From: Paracoccus sulfuroxidans
Lineage (GTDB): Bacteria > Pseudomonadota > Alphaproteobacteria > Rhodobacterales > Rhodobacteraceae
Assembly (NCBI RefSeq): GCF_007830335.1
Contig: NZ_VLKU01000002.1
Span: forward strand, 62,001 to 126,000
DNA length: 64,000 bases
Direction: 5' to 3'
Below the pieces are notes generated by a model that saw nothing but the letters and a program-made list of their open reading frames with translations, searched no databases and was not told the origin of the DNA. Made by a program: the position numbers and the translations under genes. Shown in pieces: positions 18,335 through 28,851 of the stretch (position 1 is its first letter; each line of letters starts with the position of its first letter).

Positions 18335-20461
18335 TCACGCTTGCTCATCAGGGGTTGCGGGGCGACCCCAGCCGCGCCCTTCCAGCAGCCAGCCGGTCAG
18401 CGCCAGCCCCGCGATCAGCAGAAGCCAGGCCCAGTCGGGCAGGATCGGCCTGTGGGTCTGGCCGCTGATCGTCTCGGCCTCACGCGGGGTGATGGCGATC
18501 CAGTCCCCGCCCACGCCCTCGCCGAATGCGGGGCGGCCCTCGCGCACCGTGCGGATCGAGGGGACGCCATCGGACAGCCGCAAAACGCCGCCCATGGTCT
18601 GTCCCGCCAGAGGCTCCAGCCGGTCAGGTGTGGCCACGGTCTCTTCGAATTCGCGCGGAGCGGCGGGACCAACGGCGATGACGCGCGTGATGTCACCATC
18701 GACCAGCCGGTAAAGGCCCGGCCCGGGCGGCACCCATTCGGCGGTGAAACGGCCGGGCCCTGCCTCGGTCAGCGGCAGCTCATGCGCGAAATCGTCGGGC
18801 CCGGTGATGCGCACGGGTCCGGCGCTGTCCTTCATCGTGCGGCGCGTGACCGTCACCGAAAGATCATGCGAGACATCGGCCAGCAGGGCTTCTTCCTCAA
18901 GCTCGGGCTCTTTCATCGACCAATGCGCGATGCGCCGCAGCAGCTCGAGCTGCGGTCCCCCGCCCTCAAAGCCGCGCCCCCAGAGCCAGACCTGATCCGA
19001 GGTCAGCTGCGCCACGCGGCCCTTGCCCACGCGGTTCAGGATCAAGAGCGGCTCATCCTCCATGCCCTTCATCACCACCTGCGCATTCGGGGAGGGGATG
19101 CTTTGCGACATGCGCAGCCAGCGGCCCCAATGGCCATCCTGTTCATCCTCGGAAGGTGCGCCCGGCAGGCCCGAGGTCACCGGATGGCGCATGCCCTCGT
19201 CGGTCAGCTGCGGCAGGAACGGACCCGACATGATGCGCCCCGTAGGCCGCGCGGGCAGGATCGCCCCCAGAGGCGACAGGTTCAGGCTTTCGACGCTGGA
19301 CATCTCGGGCCCGGCCGAGACCAGAATCGCGCCGCCCTCTTCGACGAACTGGCGCACGTTTTCGTAATAGACCGGCAGCAGGATCCCCTGCACCGAGTAG
19401 CGGTCGAAGATGATCAGGTCGAAATCGCGGATCCGTTCCATGAACAGCTCCTGCGTCGGGAAGGCGATCAGCGACATTTCCTGCACCGGCACCATGTCCA
19501 GCTTGTCGGGCGAACGCAGGATGGTGAAATGGATCAGATCGACATTCGCGTCCGATTTCAGCAGGTTGCGCCATGTTCTTTCACCGGCATGCGGCTCACC
19601 CGAGACCAACAGCACGCGCAGACGGTCGCGCACGCCCTGGATCTGCACGGCGGCGGCATTGTTGCGGTCGGTCAGCTCGGGCGGGGTGGCCTCTGGCGCA
19701 TCGAAGCTGATCGAGACGACGTTCTGCCCCGCATGTTCCGGCGTGATCGGCAGATCCAGCGGAACGCCCGGAGGCAGGTCCAGCTGGCGTTCATTGTCGC
19801 CATCGACCGAGATGCGCAGACGCGCGGGCTGCCCTGCGACCGAGGCCGGGACATTGCCCTGATCCTCGATCCGCAGGCGGATGTTCACCGATTGGCCGAT
19901 CAGCCCATAGGTCGGGGCCTCTTCGATGACCAGCCGCCGGTCCCAATCCTCGGGCTGGCCGGTCAGCAGGGTGTGCACCGGCGCGGGCGCGGTTGCGGGC
20001 AGCATGGGCATGTCATGCAAAAGCCCGTCGGTCACGTTGATGACGCCCGCCAGCCGGGCCTCCGGCTCGGCGGCAAGGGCGCGCGACAGGGCCGTGCCCA
20101 GCAGCGTGCCGTCGTCATCGTCATCGCCCACGGTCACGCGGCGGATTTCGGTATTGGGGATCGCCTCCAGCCGCCGGGTCAGCTCATCGACGGCCTCATC
20201 GGTCTGGGCGCTGCGCCCCGGCAGCGCCTGACTGGCCGAGCGGTCGTCCAGCAGGATGACGATATCGCTCAGCTTGTTGCTGGTCCCCGATTGCAGCGCG
20301 GGCCCCGACAAAGCCAACGCGGCGGCCAGCCCCGCAAGGCCGCGCCACAGCCAGCCGCGCAGGCCGCGCCACAGCGCCCAAAGTGCCACCAGCAGCGCCA
20401 GCGCGGCCAAAGCCGCCAGAATGGGCCAGGGCAGGACGGGATCGAAGGCAAGGCCGGTCAT
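18335..20461 (-). CDS. Membrane protein with glutamine-amidotransferase-like domain (BatA/DUF4159 cluster)
   Basis: A 708-residue protein with two N-terminal membrane helices (residues ~8-50), a von Willebrand-like stretch (LSDIVILLDDRSASQ, an incomplete MIDAS), beta-rich domains, a class I glutamine-amidotransferase-like segment (FDLIIFDRYSVQGIL ... FVEEGGAILVSAGPE) without an obvious catalytic Cys, and one C-terminal helix near the end. It is the last gene of the MoxR operon and starts inside the stop of the DUF4159 gene (ATGA). The family is usually described as a hypothetical membrane protein; it probably works in the periplasm with the MoxR-linked complex. Confidence 0.8.
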   Translation of the reverse strand: MTGLAFDPVLPWPILAALAALALLVALWALWRGLRGWLWRGLAGLAAALALSGPALQSGTSNKLSDIVILLDDRSASQALPGRSAQTDEAVDELTRRLEAIPNTEIRRVTVGDDDDDGTLLGTALSRALAAEPEARLAGVINVTDGLLHDMPMLPATAPAPVHTLLTGQPEDWDRRLVIEEAPTYGLIGQSVNIRLRIEDQGNVPASVAGQPARLRISVDGDNERQLDLPPGVPLDLPITPEHAGQNVVSISFDAPEATPPELTDRNNAAAVQIQGVRDRLRVLLVSGEPHAGERTWRNLLKSDANVDLIHFTILRSPDKLDMVPVQEMSLIAFPTQELFMERIRDFDLIIFDRYSVQGILLPVYYENVRQFVEEGGAILVSAGPEMSSVESLNLSPLGAILPARPTGRIMSGPFLPQLTDEGMRHPVTSGLPGAPSEDEQDGHWGRWLRMSQSIPSPNAQVVMKGMEDEPLLILNRVGKGRVAQLTSDQVWLWGRGFEGGGPQLELLRRIAHWSMKEPELEEEALLADVSHDLSVTVTRRTMKDSAGPVRITGPDDFAHELPLTEAGPGRFTAEWVPPGPGLYRLVDGDITRVIAVGPAAPREFEETVATPDRLEPLAGQTMGGVLRLSDGVPSIRTVREGRPAFGEGVGGDWIAITPREAETISGQTHRPILPDWAWLLLIAGLALTGWLLEGRGWGRPATPDEQA

Positions 20462-21309
20462 TCTGCCGTCTCTCCCTCTTTCAGCCGCTCCAGCAGGGCG
20501 GGCACGTGGACCTGATCGGATTTATAGTTCCCGGTCAGCACATACATCATCAGGTTCACCCCGAAGCGGTAGGCCATTTCGCGCTGCCGCTCGCCCTCGA
20601 AACTGGCGCCGACGGTGAAGCTGGGAAGCCCGCGCTTGTCGATGGCCCAGGCCTCGGCCCAGGCATTGCCGCCGATGATGACGGGCGAGACACCGTCGTT
20701 GAGGTTGCGGAAGGGCACGCCCTCGGTCGCGACGGCATCTGCGGGCGGCGCCTCGGCCCAGACGCGATTGCCCTGGTAACGGCCGGGGAAATCCTCCAGC
20801 AGATAGAAGGTCCGGGTCAGCACGTGATCGGCCGGGATCGGTGCCAGCGGCGGGATATCCAACGGGGCCGCCAGCGCCTGCAGCGCCGCCGAACCGTCCG
20901 GCCCGCCCAAACCCGCGATATCTCCGTCGCGCGTGTCGAAGAGGATCAGCCCGCCCGAGCGCAGATAATGGTTCAGCCGCGCATAGGCCGCAGCCGAGGG
21001 CGCGGTCTGGCTGTCGGTGATTGGCCAGTAAAGGAAGGTCAACAGCGACAGGTCGTCTTCATCAAGGTTGATGCCGATGGGCTCGCCCGGCTCAACGGAA
21101 GTGCGCTGCGTCAGCACCTCGGATAGCCCCCGAAGCCCGGCCTCCGAGGCCCGGTCGGCCTCTTCATCGCCGGTCACCACATAGGCGAGCGCCACCTCAT
21201 CCGCCGCGCGCACCAGCCGCGGGTCAGGCTCGGCGTCCTGCGCGAGAGACGGGCCCGGCAGGGCAAGGCTGGCGAAAAGCGCGACGGCCAGTTTGCGAAG
21301 CAGGTTCAT
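20458..21309 (-). CDS. DUF4159 protein with its own N-terminal signal or anchor
   Basis: A 283-residue protein with an N-terminal hydrophobic segment that looks like a signal peptide (MNLLRKLAVALFASLALPGPSLAQ), then a DUF4159 domain starting about DPRLVRAADEVALAYVVTGD. This domain includes LLTFLYWPI and a late QREMAYRFGVNLMMYVLTGNYKSDQVH. In many alphaproteobacteria I recall this domain as the C-terminal part of one ~930-residue BatA-like protein; here it is a separate ORF overlapping the upstream one by four bases (ATGA). GGGAGGG lies just before the start. Confidence 0.83.
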   Translation of the reverse strand: MNLLRKLAVALFASLALPGPSLAQDAEPDPRLVRAADEVALAYVVTGDEEADRASEAGLRGLSEVLTQRTSVEPGEPIGINLDEDDLSLLTFLYWPITDSQTAPSAAAYARLNHYLRSGGLILFDTRDGDIAGLGGPDGSAALQALAAPLDIPPLAPIPADHVLTRTFYLLEDFPGRYQGNRVWAEAPPADAVATEGVPFRNLNDGVSPVIIGGNAWAEAWAIDKRGLPSFTVGASFEGERQREMAYRFGVNLMMYVLTGNYKSDQVHVPALLERLKEGETAE

Positions 21310-23234
21310 GCCGCAACCCTCCCGCCCCGGCCCCGCGCCAGAAAGGCGCTGCCAAGGGCATCCGCCGCAAGCAGAAGTGCGGCCAGCGCGATGAGCCAGC
21401 CGCGCAGGCTGAGGCCCGGCGCGGTGGTGGCGCTTTCGACCGTCGCGCCCGGCCAATCGGCCAGCGCGATGGGGCCGCCCGCGTTCAGCGCGGCGCGACG
21501 TTCCGAGGCTTCGTAAAGCCCGGCAGGCGCGCCCGGATGCGGCCCCTTGGCGAAATCGACGGCCGCGACGGGCGAGAGATCGCCCGGCCCACCCGCGCGA
21601 CCGAATCCGTCCAGCACCAGTCGCGGCGTCCAGAAGGGCTGCTCGGCGCTTTCGGCATCCAGGGTCAGTTCCTGCGTGCGGGCGCTTTGCACCAGCCGGT
21701 CCAGCATCTGCACGAAAAGGCCCGAGATCGGCAGGTTCGACCATTCGGCATTGGCGGTGGTGTGGAACAGAACGATCTGCCCCTCGCCCTCCGCCGCGCG
21801 GGTGACCAGCGGCGTCCCGTCGCTGAGCTTGGCAATCGTCGCGCTCGCCAGTTCGGGCGATGGCTCGGCCAGAAGCTGGGCGCGCACTGTGGCATCGGCG
21901 GGTGGCGTCAGGCCTGCGAACAGCCCGTCGGTCGCGAAAGCGGAAATCCCACGCGGATCGCCCCAGCTGAGCGCGCCACCCACGTCGCGGCCCCCTGCCC
22001 GCAGGCGGACCGGCAGCAAAGGCTCGGTCCCCAGCTTCTCATCCGCGCCCATGCGGGGCCCGGCAAAGCGGACCAGCAGGCCGCCCTCCTGCACCCAGGC
22101 GTCCAGCCCATGCTCATCACCGGGCACCAGTTGATCGGTCATGATGACCACATCGGGCGCGGCCTGAAGCACGTCGGCAAGGCTGCCCTCGACCAGATCG
22201 GTCGTCGGCGACAGCGCCCGGCGCAGATAGTAAAGCGGCGACAGCAGCCGCTGTCCTTCGCTGACCCGGTCGTCACCCACCAGCGCGACCTTGCGGCGGC
22301 GCACGCGGTCATCGGCCAGCACGACGGCACCGGCCGAGGGCTCTCCCATGATCTCGAAACGGGTGATGCGGTTACGCAGCTCAGAGGGCAGGTCGATCGG
22401 AATGGTGCGGGTGGTAATCCCGGCCTCGGTCGCGGGCTCACCCGGGGTCAGCCGCGCCAGCTCCCGCTCGATCCCCAGAGGGTCGGGGCCGACCGCGCGA
22501 ACGACCGGCGGCTCGCCCGCATCGGTCGTGCGCAGGCGCAGTGCGGGATGATCGCCGCTGACCAGCTCCAGCGAGGCGCGCCCGCGCAGGGGCGGAATGA
22601 CCGAGACCTGCCCGCGCGCCTCGAGTGCGGCCAGCAGTTCGGCCCGGCCCGGGTGGTCCAGCCCGTCGCTGAGCCACAGGACCTGCAGTCCGGTTTCGGG
22701 GGCGGCGGCCAGCGCCTCGTCAAGGTCTTCGGGATATTGCGACTGCCAGGAGACGGGCGTCGCCGCACGCAGCCTTGCAGGCAGCTCGGTCGCGGGCAGG
22801 AAGGGCAACTGCCCCCCGGCACGTCCATCGGCCAGCAGAAGTGCCGCCGGTTGCCCGGCAGATCCCGCGCGGTCAAGCGCGCGAAGGGCGCGGGTCTGCC
22901 GCTCGGCCCAGTCGGGGGCAGCGGCCCAGCCTGCGTCCATCACGATCAGCACCGGCCCGCCAAGGCCCTGATCGGCGGCGGGTTTCCAGACCGGCCCGGC
23001 AAAGCCCAGGATCAGCGCCGCGATGGCCAGCACGCGCAACAGCAGCAGCCACCAGGGCGTGTGCCGCGCGACTGGATGCGGATCAGTGAGGCCCTTCAGC
23101 AGCCGCGTGCCCGGAAAACGCACGAGCTTGGGTGAGGGCGGCATGGCCCGCAGGATCAACCAGATCACCGGCAGCGTCACCAGCGCCGACAGGATCCAGG
23201 GCGTCGCAAAGCCAAGCGGTCCAAGAAGCAGCAT
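21306..23234 (-). CDS. BatA-like N-terminal double-membrane-domain protein
   Basis: A 642-residue protein. Two N-terminal membrane helices (residues ~1-30 and ~55-75) match the BatA N-terminal double-transmembrane domain (LLLGPLGFATPWILSAL ... HTPWWLLLLRVLAIAALILGF). A VWA-like region with VLIVMDAGWAAAPDW follows, then a long periplasmic part, ending in another helix (SLRGWLIALAALLLAADALG). I start at 23234, where the ATG overlaps the DUF58 stop (TGATG) and GGAGGGC precedes. The longer frame start lies within DUF58. It would be the N-terminal partner of the split DUF4159 protein. Confidence 0.85.
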   Translation of the reverse strand: MLLLGPLGFATPWILSALVTLPVIWLILRAMPPSPKLVRFPGTRLLKGLTDPHPVARHTPWWLLLLRVLAIAALILGFAGPVWKPAADQGLGGPVLIVMDAGWAAAPDWAERQTRALRALDRAGSAGQPAALLLADGRAGGQLPFLPATELPARLRAATPVSWQSQYPEDLDEALAAAPETGLQVLWLSDGLDHPGRAELLAALEARGQVSVIPPLRGRASLELVSGDHPALRLRTTDAGEPPVVRAVGPDPLGIERELARLTPGEPATEAGITTRTIPIDLPSELRNRITRFEIMGEPSAGAVVLADDRVRRRKVALVGDDRVSEGQRLLSPLYYLRRALSPTTDLVEGSLADVLQAAPDVVIMTDQLVPGDEHGLDAWVQEGGLLVRFAGPRMGADEKLGTEPLLPVRLRAGGRDVGGALSWGDPRGISAFATDGLFAGLTPPADATVRAQLLAEPSPELASATIAKLSDGTPLVTRAAEGEGQIVLFHTTANAEWSNLPISGLFVQMLDRLVQSARTQELTLDAESAEQPFWTPRLVLDGFGRAGGPGDLSPVAAVDFAKGPHPGAPAGLYEASERRAALNAGGPIALADWPGATVESATTAPGLSLRGWLIALAALLLAADALGSAFLARGRGGRVAA

Positions 23235-24099
23235 CAGCCCTCCAACACCGACCAAAGCCACATCAGCGCCTGACCGGGCGCGGCGGCGGTGTCATGGGTT
23301 CCGAAATGCCAGCCCGCCTGATCGGCGGCCCGCGTCAGATGCGCGCGGCGGTCCTTCAGCCGCGCCAGATAGGCCGCGCGCAGCCCCCCCGCATCGCGCG
23401 TGTCATGGGTGGCCGCACCGCTGCCCGAGCGGAAAAGCACCGCCCCCTGATAGGGGAACGCCTCTTCATCGGGGTCAAGGACCTGCAACAGCGCGCCCCG
23501 GACACCCATGGCGGCCGCCTGCTCCAGCATGGCGACCACGGGCGCGGGATCGCCCAGAAAATCATCAAGCACGATCATCCGCTGACCGGGGCGCAGCGTG
23601 CCGACGGGCAACGGATCGTCATCGCCCGGCTGCACGGCGTGGCGCAGCAGATCCTCAGCGATGCGGTCGCCCTGCGTGCGGCCCAGTCGCGGCGGCTGGC
23701 CCGCCAGCGCCACCCGATCGCCCGCATTCAGCAGCGCGAGCCCCAGAGCCAGCGCCAGAAGCCGCGCGCGATTGAGCTTGGTTGGACGGTCGGGACCGCC
23801 GCTGAAATCCATCCCCTGTCCGGCCGACACCCACAGCACTGCCGATTGCGCCTGCTGTGCCTCGCGGTCGCGGACATATTGCGCATCGGTCCGGGCCGAG
23901 CGGCGCCAGTCGATGCTGCGCACCGCGTCCCCGGAACTGGCCGGGCGGTATTGCCAGAAATCCTCGCCCGTGCCCGCACGCCTTTGGCCATGCGCGCCCA
24001 TGACCAGCGCCGCCGCCAGCCGTTCGGCCGAAAGAAGCAGCGTCGGAAGACCCGCCGCAGCGGCCTCGGCCTCGGCGCGAAGCTGTCCGGGCGTCAAGC

Positions 24100-24103
<4 letters not shown>
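23234..24103 (-). CDS. DUF58 domain protein
   Basis: A 289-residue protein whose centre has the DUF58 hallmark RSIDWRRSARTDAQYVRDRE, preceded by GEDFWQYRPASSGDAV. The rest is a VWA-like fold (AVLWVSAGQGMDFSG). DUF58 proteins are almost always encoded next to a MoxR ATPase, as here, and are thought to be its partner or client adaptor. The start overlaps the moxR stop by four bases. Function is inferred from context only. Confidence 0.9.
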
Positions 24104-25101
<998 letters not shown>

Positions 25102-25111
25102 GACAAAGCCC

Positions 25112-25135
25112 TTATACTGCTCTAGGACAGCATAA
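25112..25135. promoter_or_regulatory. Imperfect palindrome between moxR and DUF1285
   Basis: TTATACTG-8-CAGCATAA, eight-base arms with one mismatch, in the 62-base divergent gap. It could be an operator shared by the MoxR operon and the DUF1285 gene. TATACT inside it could also serve as a plus-strand -10. Confidence 0.35.
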
Positions 25136-25163
25136 AGAGAGCACAAGCGGGTCACCACAGGGA

Positions 25164-25739
25164 ATGGACGAAAGGGCTGACAATAGCGTGAGTGATGCAA
25201 CAGGCATCGCGGCGGCTGCCAGCCGGGCCTCAAAAAAAGGCCCGCCACCCGTGCATTTGTGGGACCCACCCTTCTGCGGCGATCTGGATATGGAGATCCG
25301 CACCGACGGCAGCTGGTTCTATCAGGGCACGCCCATCGGGCGGCCTGCGATGGTGCGCTTGTTCGCCTCGATCCTGAAGCGCGAGGGGGACGACTATTTC
25401 CTTGTCACCCCCGTCGAAAAGGTCGGCATCCGTGTGCAGGATGCCCCCTTCATCGCGGTCGATGCCGACATCGGCCCCGATGAGATCACATTTACGACGA
25501 ATGTGGGCGAAAGCTTCACGGCGGGCCCAGAACATCGTATCGTGATTCGTGGCACAGTCGATGTGCCGCGTCCGTATGTCCACGTCCGAAGGGGCCTCTG
25601 GGCACTTGTAGATCGTAAGACGTTTTACCGGCTGGCCGAAACTGCGACATCGGATGCCCAAGGGCGCCTGTCTCTCTGTTCCGGTGGTGTCAGCTTTCTG
25701 CTGGAACCACCCCTATGTCCCGATACGCCGCCAATCTGA
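25164..25739 (+). CDS. DUF1285 family protein
   Basis: A 191-residue soluble protein. The family opening VHLWDPPFCGDLDMEIRTDG and the continuing WFYQGTPIGRPAMVRLFASIL are characteristic of DUF1285. The following VTPVEKVGIRVQDAPF also fits. No function is established. It is divergent from the MoxR operon. Its last 25 bases overlap the start of the hydroxypyruvate isomerase gene in another frame. Confidence 0.85.
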   Translation: MDERADNSVSDATGIAAAASRASKKGPPPVHLWDPPFCGDLDMEIRTDGSWFYQGTPIGRPAMVRLFASILKREGDDYFLVTPVEKVGIRVQDAPFIAVDADIGPDEITFTTNVGESFTAGPEHRIVIRGTVDVPRPYVHVRRGLWALVDRKTFYRLAETATSDAQGRLSLCSGGVSFLLEPPLCPDTPPI

Positions 25740-26485
25740 CCTATCTTTTCACCGAATTGCCGATGCCCCAACGCTTCGCCGCCGCCAGACGTGCGGGGTT
25801 CGAGGGCATCGAGATCCTGTTTCCCTATGACCTGACGGTCAAGGAACTGTCGACCTGTGCGCGCGACGCCGGGCTGGAGTTCATCCTGATGAGCACGCCG
25901 CCCCCGAACTGGGCAGGCGGTCCGCGCGGCTTCGCGGCCGAGCCGGGCAATGAGGCGCGCTTTCGCAAGGATTTCGACCGCGCGCTGATGTTTGCCCAGG
26001 GGCTGCATGCGCGGCACATCCATGTCATGGCGGGCAAGGCCCAAGGCGCCCGCGCGCATCAGACGCTGGTCGAGAACCTGCGCTGGGCCACCGCCCGCGC
26101 GCCGCATGCCAGCCTGACGATCGAGCCGGTTTGCGCCGCCGACGACCCCGAGGCGTTCCTGACCTGCTTTGATCAGGCCGCCGGGATCATTGCCGAAGTG
26201 GCCGCCCCCAATCTGGGCCTGCAATTCGACACCTATCAGGCGCATCGGATACATGGCGACATCATGGCCGTCTGGGAACGGCACGGCCATCTGGTCCGCC
26301 ATATCCAGATTGCCGGATCGCATGATGATGAGCCCTTCCACGACAGCATCTGCACCGCCGAATTCATTCGCGCGGTCGAGGCCTCGGGCTATCGGGGCTG
26401 GGTCGGGGCCGAGTACAAACCCTCGACAGCGATCACCTCCGAGGGGCTGAACTGGATGCATCAGCGGCCCATGCTGGGCCACTGA
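25715..26485 (+). CDS. hyi: Hydroxypyruvate isomerase family protein
   Basis: A 256-residue TIM-barrel of the xylose-isomerase-like superfamily. The likely catalytic pair of glutamates is visible: Glu137 in LTIEPVC and Glu233 in GAEYKPS, matching the spacing known from E. coli Hyi. NLGLQFDTYQAHRI and HIQIAGSHDDEP supply metal ligands. It interconverts hydroxypyruvate and tartronate semialdehyde, or handles a related substrate. It overlaps the DUF1285 gene, so the two are probably one transcript; convergent to the ALDH gene. Confidence 0.85.
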   Translation: MSRYAANLTYLFTELPMPQRFAAARRAGFEGIEILFPYDLTVKELSTCARDAGLEFILMSTPPPNWAGGPRGFAAEPGNEARFRKDFDRALMFAQGLHARHIHVMAGKAQGARAHQTLVENLRWATARAPHASLTIEPVCAADDPEAFLTCFDQAAGIIAEVAAPNLGLQFDTYQAHRIHGDIMAVWERHGHLVRHIQIAGSHDDEPFHDSICTAEFIRAVEASGYRGWVGAEYKPSTAITSEGLNWMHQRPMLGH

Positions 26486-26490
26486 ACAAC

Positions 26491-26516
26491 CAGCGCCGCC
26501 CTAATAGGCGGCGCTG
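26491..26516. terminator. Hairpin shared by hyi and the ALDH gene
   Basis: A perfect 10-bp stem CAGCGCCGCC / GGCGGCGCTG with a 6-base loop, lacking a T-tract. On the minus strand it includes the last codons and the stop of the ALDH gene. Confidence 0.55.
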
Positions 26517-28843
26517 CCGGTGCCTGCGGGCAAGGCCCCGTAGGGAAGCCAGATCGTCTTGGTCCGCGTGGCGGCGCGCAGGAATTCGCGCCCCTCAACC
26601 TCGGCTGCGGTCCAGTCCTTCGCCGAGGGGGCACAGACCGGCGTCAGCACCTGCGCGGCGGCCTCTTCGACCGGGCGCAGCAGTTCGGCCGGGCCCACGG
26701 CCCAAAGCGCCTGCACATCGTCATGGCGTGCCAGAGCCAGCGCCAGTTCCTCGCGCGGACCGGTGATCATGTTCACGACCCCGGCAGACACGTCCGAGCA
26801 ATCCAGCACCTGCGCCAGCGTCAGCGCCGCCATGGGCCGATCCTGCGACGGCACCGCGACGACCGCGTTGCCCATGGCAATCGCCGGCAGGACCAGCGAG
26901 ACGAAGCCCGCCAGCGGCGCATCATTGGGGCAGACGACGCCCATCACGCCATGCGGCTCATGCAGGACGGTGACCAGATGGCCGGGCTTGGCCGCGACCG
27001 TGCGCCCGTCGAACTTGTCGGCAAAGCCCGCATAGAAGAAACAGCGGCGAATGGCACAGTCGATCTCGGAAGCAGGAGCGAAGGCGGCCAGTTCCTCACG
27101 CCTCTGGCTGAGGTTCTCGGCCAGGAAATACAGGACCTGCGCGCGGCCATGCGCGCCAAGCCCGGCCCATTTCCCGCGTCCGGCATGGGCGGCCTCAACG
27201 GCGTTGCGGATGTCCTTGCGCCCGCCCAGCGGCACAAGCTGGCCCTGCGCCGCGTAGCTTGCCCCCGCATCGGGGCGTTTCTGCGCGCCGCCGATGTAAA
27301 GCTTGGCCGTCCGGTCAATCTGCGCAGGATCGCCCGACGATCCGCTGTCTGGCACCGCCGAGACGGCGGCGGGCGTGCTGTCGCGCCCGGGTTTCATCGC
27401 GGGCGCGCGCAGATAGTCCAGCATCCCCTCATGCCCGCCTTCGCGGCCATAGCCGCTGTCGCGCACGCCGCCAAAGGGCGCAGCCGCGTCGAACAGATTG
27501 GCCGAGTTCACCCAGACGACGCCCGCCTTGATCCGCGCCGCCATATCGGTCGCAACGGTCGCACTTTCCGACCAGACCGAGGCCGCCAGCCCGTAATGTG
27601 TGCTATTGGCCAGATCCGCCGCCTCGTCGGGCGTGCGGAAGGTCGAGAGCGTGGCGATGGGACCGAAGATTTCCTCGGTCATGCCGGGGTTGCCGGGGGC
27701 GATGTTGCGCAGATAGCCGGGGGCGATGAAGCAGCCCTGCCCCTCGGCCCCGCCCACAAGCTCAGCCCCGGCAGCAACGGCGGCGGCGCAGATCTGCGCA
27801 ATCCGCTGTTTCTGGACGGGATGGACGATGGCGCCGACATCGGTCGATTTGTCCAGCGGCGGGCCAACCCGCAGCTTGGCCATGCGCATCTGCAAGAGAT
27901 GCTCGAACCGGTCGGCCACGGCCTCAGCGACCAGAATGCGCGAACCCGCGCAGCAGACCTGCCCCTGATTGAACCAGATGGAGTCGACCACGCCTTCGAC
28001 GGCCGCGTCCAGATCGGCGTCGTCCATGACCACGAAGGGGGATTTGCCGCCCAGCTCCAGCGTCAGCCGCTGCGAGGTTCCGGCGAGGGTACGGGCGATC
28101 TGCCGCCCGACCTCGGTCGAGCCGGTGAAGGCGATCTTGTCGACCTCGGCCGCGACCAGCGCAGCACCGGTCGCCCCGTCCCCGGTCACGATATTGACGA
28201 CGCCCGCAGGCAGCCCGACCTGCTGGCAGATCTCGGCGAAGGCCAGCGCGGTCAGCGAGGTGTATTCGGCAGGCTTCAGCACCACCGTATTCCCCGCCGC
28301 CAGCGCGGGCGCAACCTTCCATGCCAGCATCAGAAGCGGGAAGTTCCAGGGGATGATCTGGCCGCAAACGCCCAAGGGGGCATGGCCCGGAAACTCGCTG
28401 TCGCGCAGCTCCGCCCAACCGGCGTGATGATAGAAATGGCGCACCACCAGCGGCACGTCGATGTCGCGGCTTTCGCGCAAAGGCTTGCCGTTGTCGAGCG
28501 TCTCCAGCACCGAAAGGAAGCGTTCGCGCTTCTGGATGGTGCGGGCGATGGCGTAAAGAAAGCGCGCGCGCTCATGCCCGCCAAGCGCGGCCCAGCCGGG
28601 CTGCGCCTTGCGGGCCGCCCGCACGGCCCGCGCCACATCCTTGGCCGAGCCTTGCGACACCTGCGCCAGAACCTCGGACCGCGCCGGGTCGATGCTGTCG
28701 AAACTCTCGGCCGGTTTGGTGAAACTGCCGCCGATGAAATGCCCGAAGGGGCCGCGCGCCTTCAGCCATTCGCGCACCGCCGAGGCATCCTCGACCGAGG
28801 GGCCGTATTCCATGCTTTCCATGATCTCGCTCACGCTGGTCAT
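26501..28843 (-). CDS. Tandem aldehyde dehydrogenase (active plus degenerate domain)
   Basis: A 780-residue fusion. Residues ~40-480 form a complete ALDH with IIPWNFPLLMLAWKVAPALAAGN, LELGGKSPF and the catalytic Cys in FNQGQVCCAGSRI. A Ser/Pro-rich linker follows, then a second ALDH-like unit (about 510-780). This has the start of the cofactor domain (PHGVMGVVCPNDAPL) but no FNQGQxC motif, so it is likely inactive. It lies eight bases from deoC in the same direction. The pair would oxidise the acetaldehyde made from deoxyribose 5-phosphate, or another aldehyde. Confidence 0.9.
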   Translation of the reverse strand: MTSVSEIMESMEYGPSVEDASAVREWLKARGPFGHFIGGSFTKPAESFDSIDPARSEVLAQVSQGSAKDVARAVRAARKAQPGWAALGGHERARFLYAIARTIQKRERFLSVLETLDNGKPLRESRDIDVPLVVRHFYHHAGWAELRDSEFPGHAPLGVCGQIIPWNFPLLMLAWKVAPALAAGNTVVLKPAEYTSLTALAFAEICQQVGLPAGVVNIVTGDGATGAALVAAEVDKIAFTGSTEVGRQIARTLAGTSQRLTLELGGKSPFVVMDDADLDAAVEGVVDSIWFNQGQVCCAGSRILVAEAVADRFEHLLQMRMAKLRVGPPLDKSTDVGAIVHPVQKQRIAQICAAAVAAGAELVGGAEGQGCFIAPGYLRNIAPGNPGMTEEIFGPIATLSTFRTPDEAADLANSTHYGLAASVWSESATVATDMAARIKAGVVWVNSANLFDAAAPFGGVRDSGYGREGGHEGMLDYLRAPAMKPGRDSTPAAVSAVPDSGSSGDPAQIDRTAKLYIGGAQKRPDAGASYAAQGQLVPLGGRKDIRNAVEAAHAGRGKWAGLGAHGRAQVLYFLAENLSQRREELAAFAPASEIDCAIRRCFFYAGFADKFDGRTVAAKPGHLVTVLHEPHGVMGVVCPNDAPLAGFVSLVLPAIAMGNAVVAVPSQDRPMAALTLAQVLDCSDVSAGVVNMITGPREELALALARHDDVQALWAVGPAELLRPVEEAAAQVLTPVCAPSAKDWTAAEVEGREFLRAATRTKTIWLPYGALPAGTGSAAY

Positions 28844-28851
28844 GTGTCCTC

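Noticed and set aside
17810-20515. A 901-codon plus-strand open frame opposite the amidotransferase-like gene and fabZ
   Set aside because: It mirrors well-supported minus-strand genes, is rich in His/Arg/Gln/Asp as expected of an antisense GC-rich frame, and has no domain.
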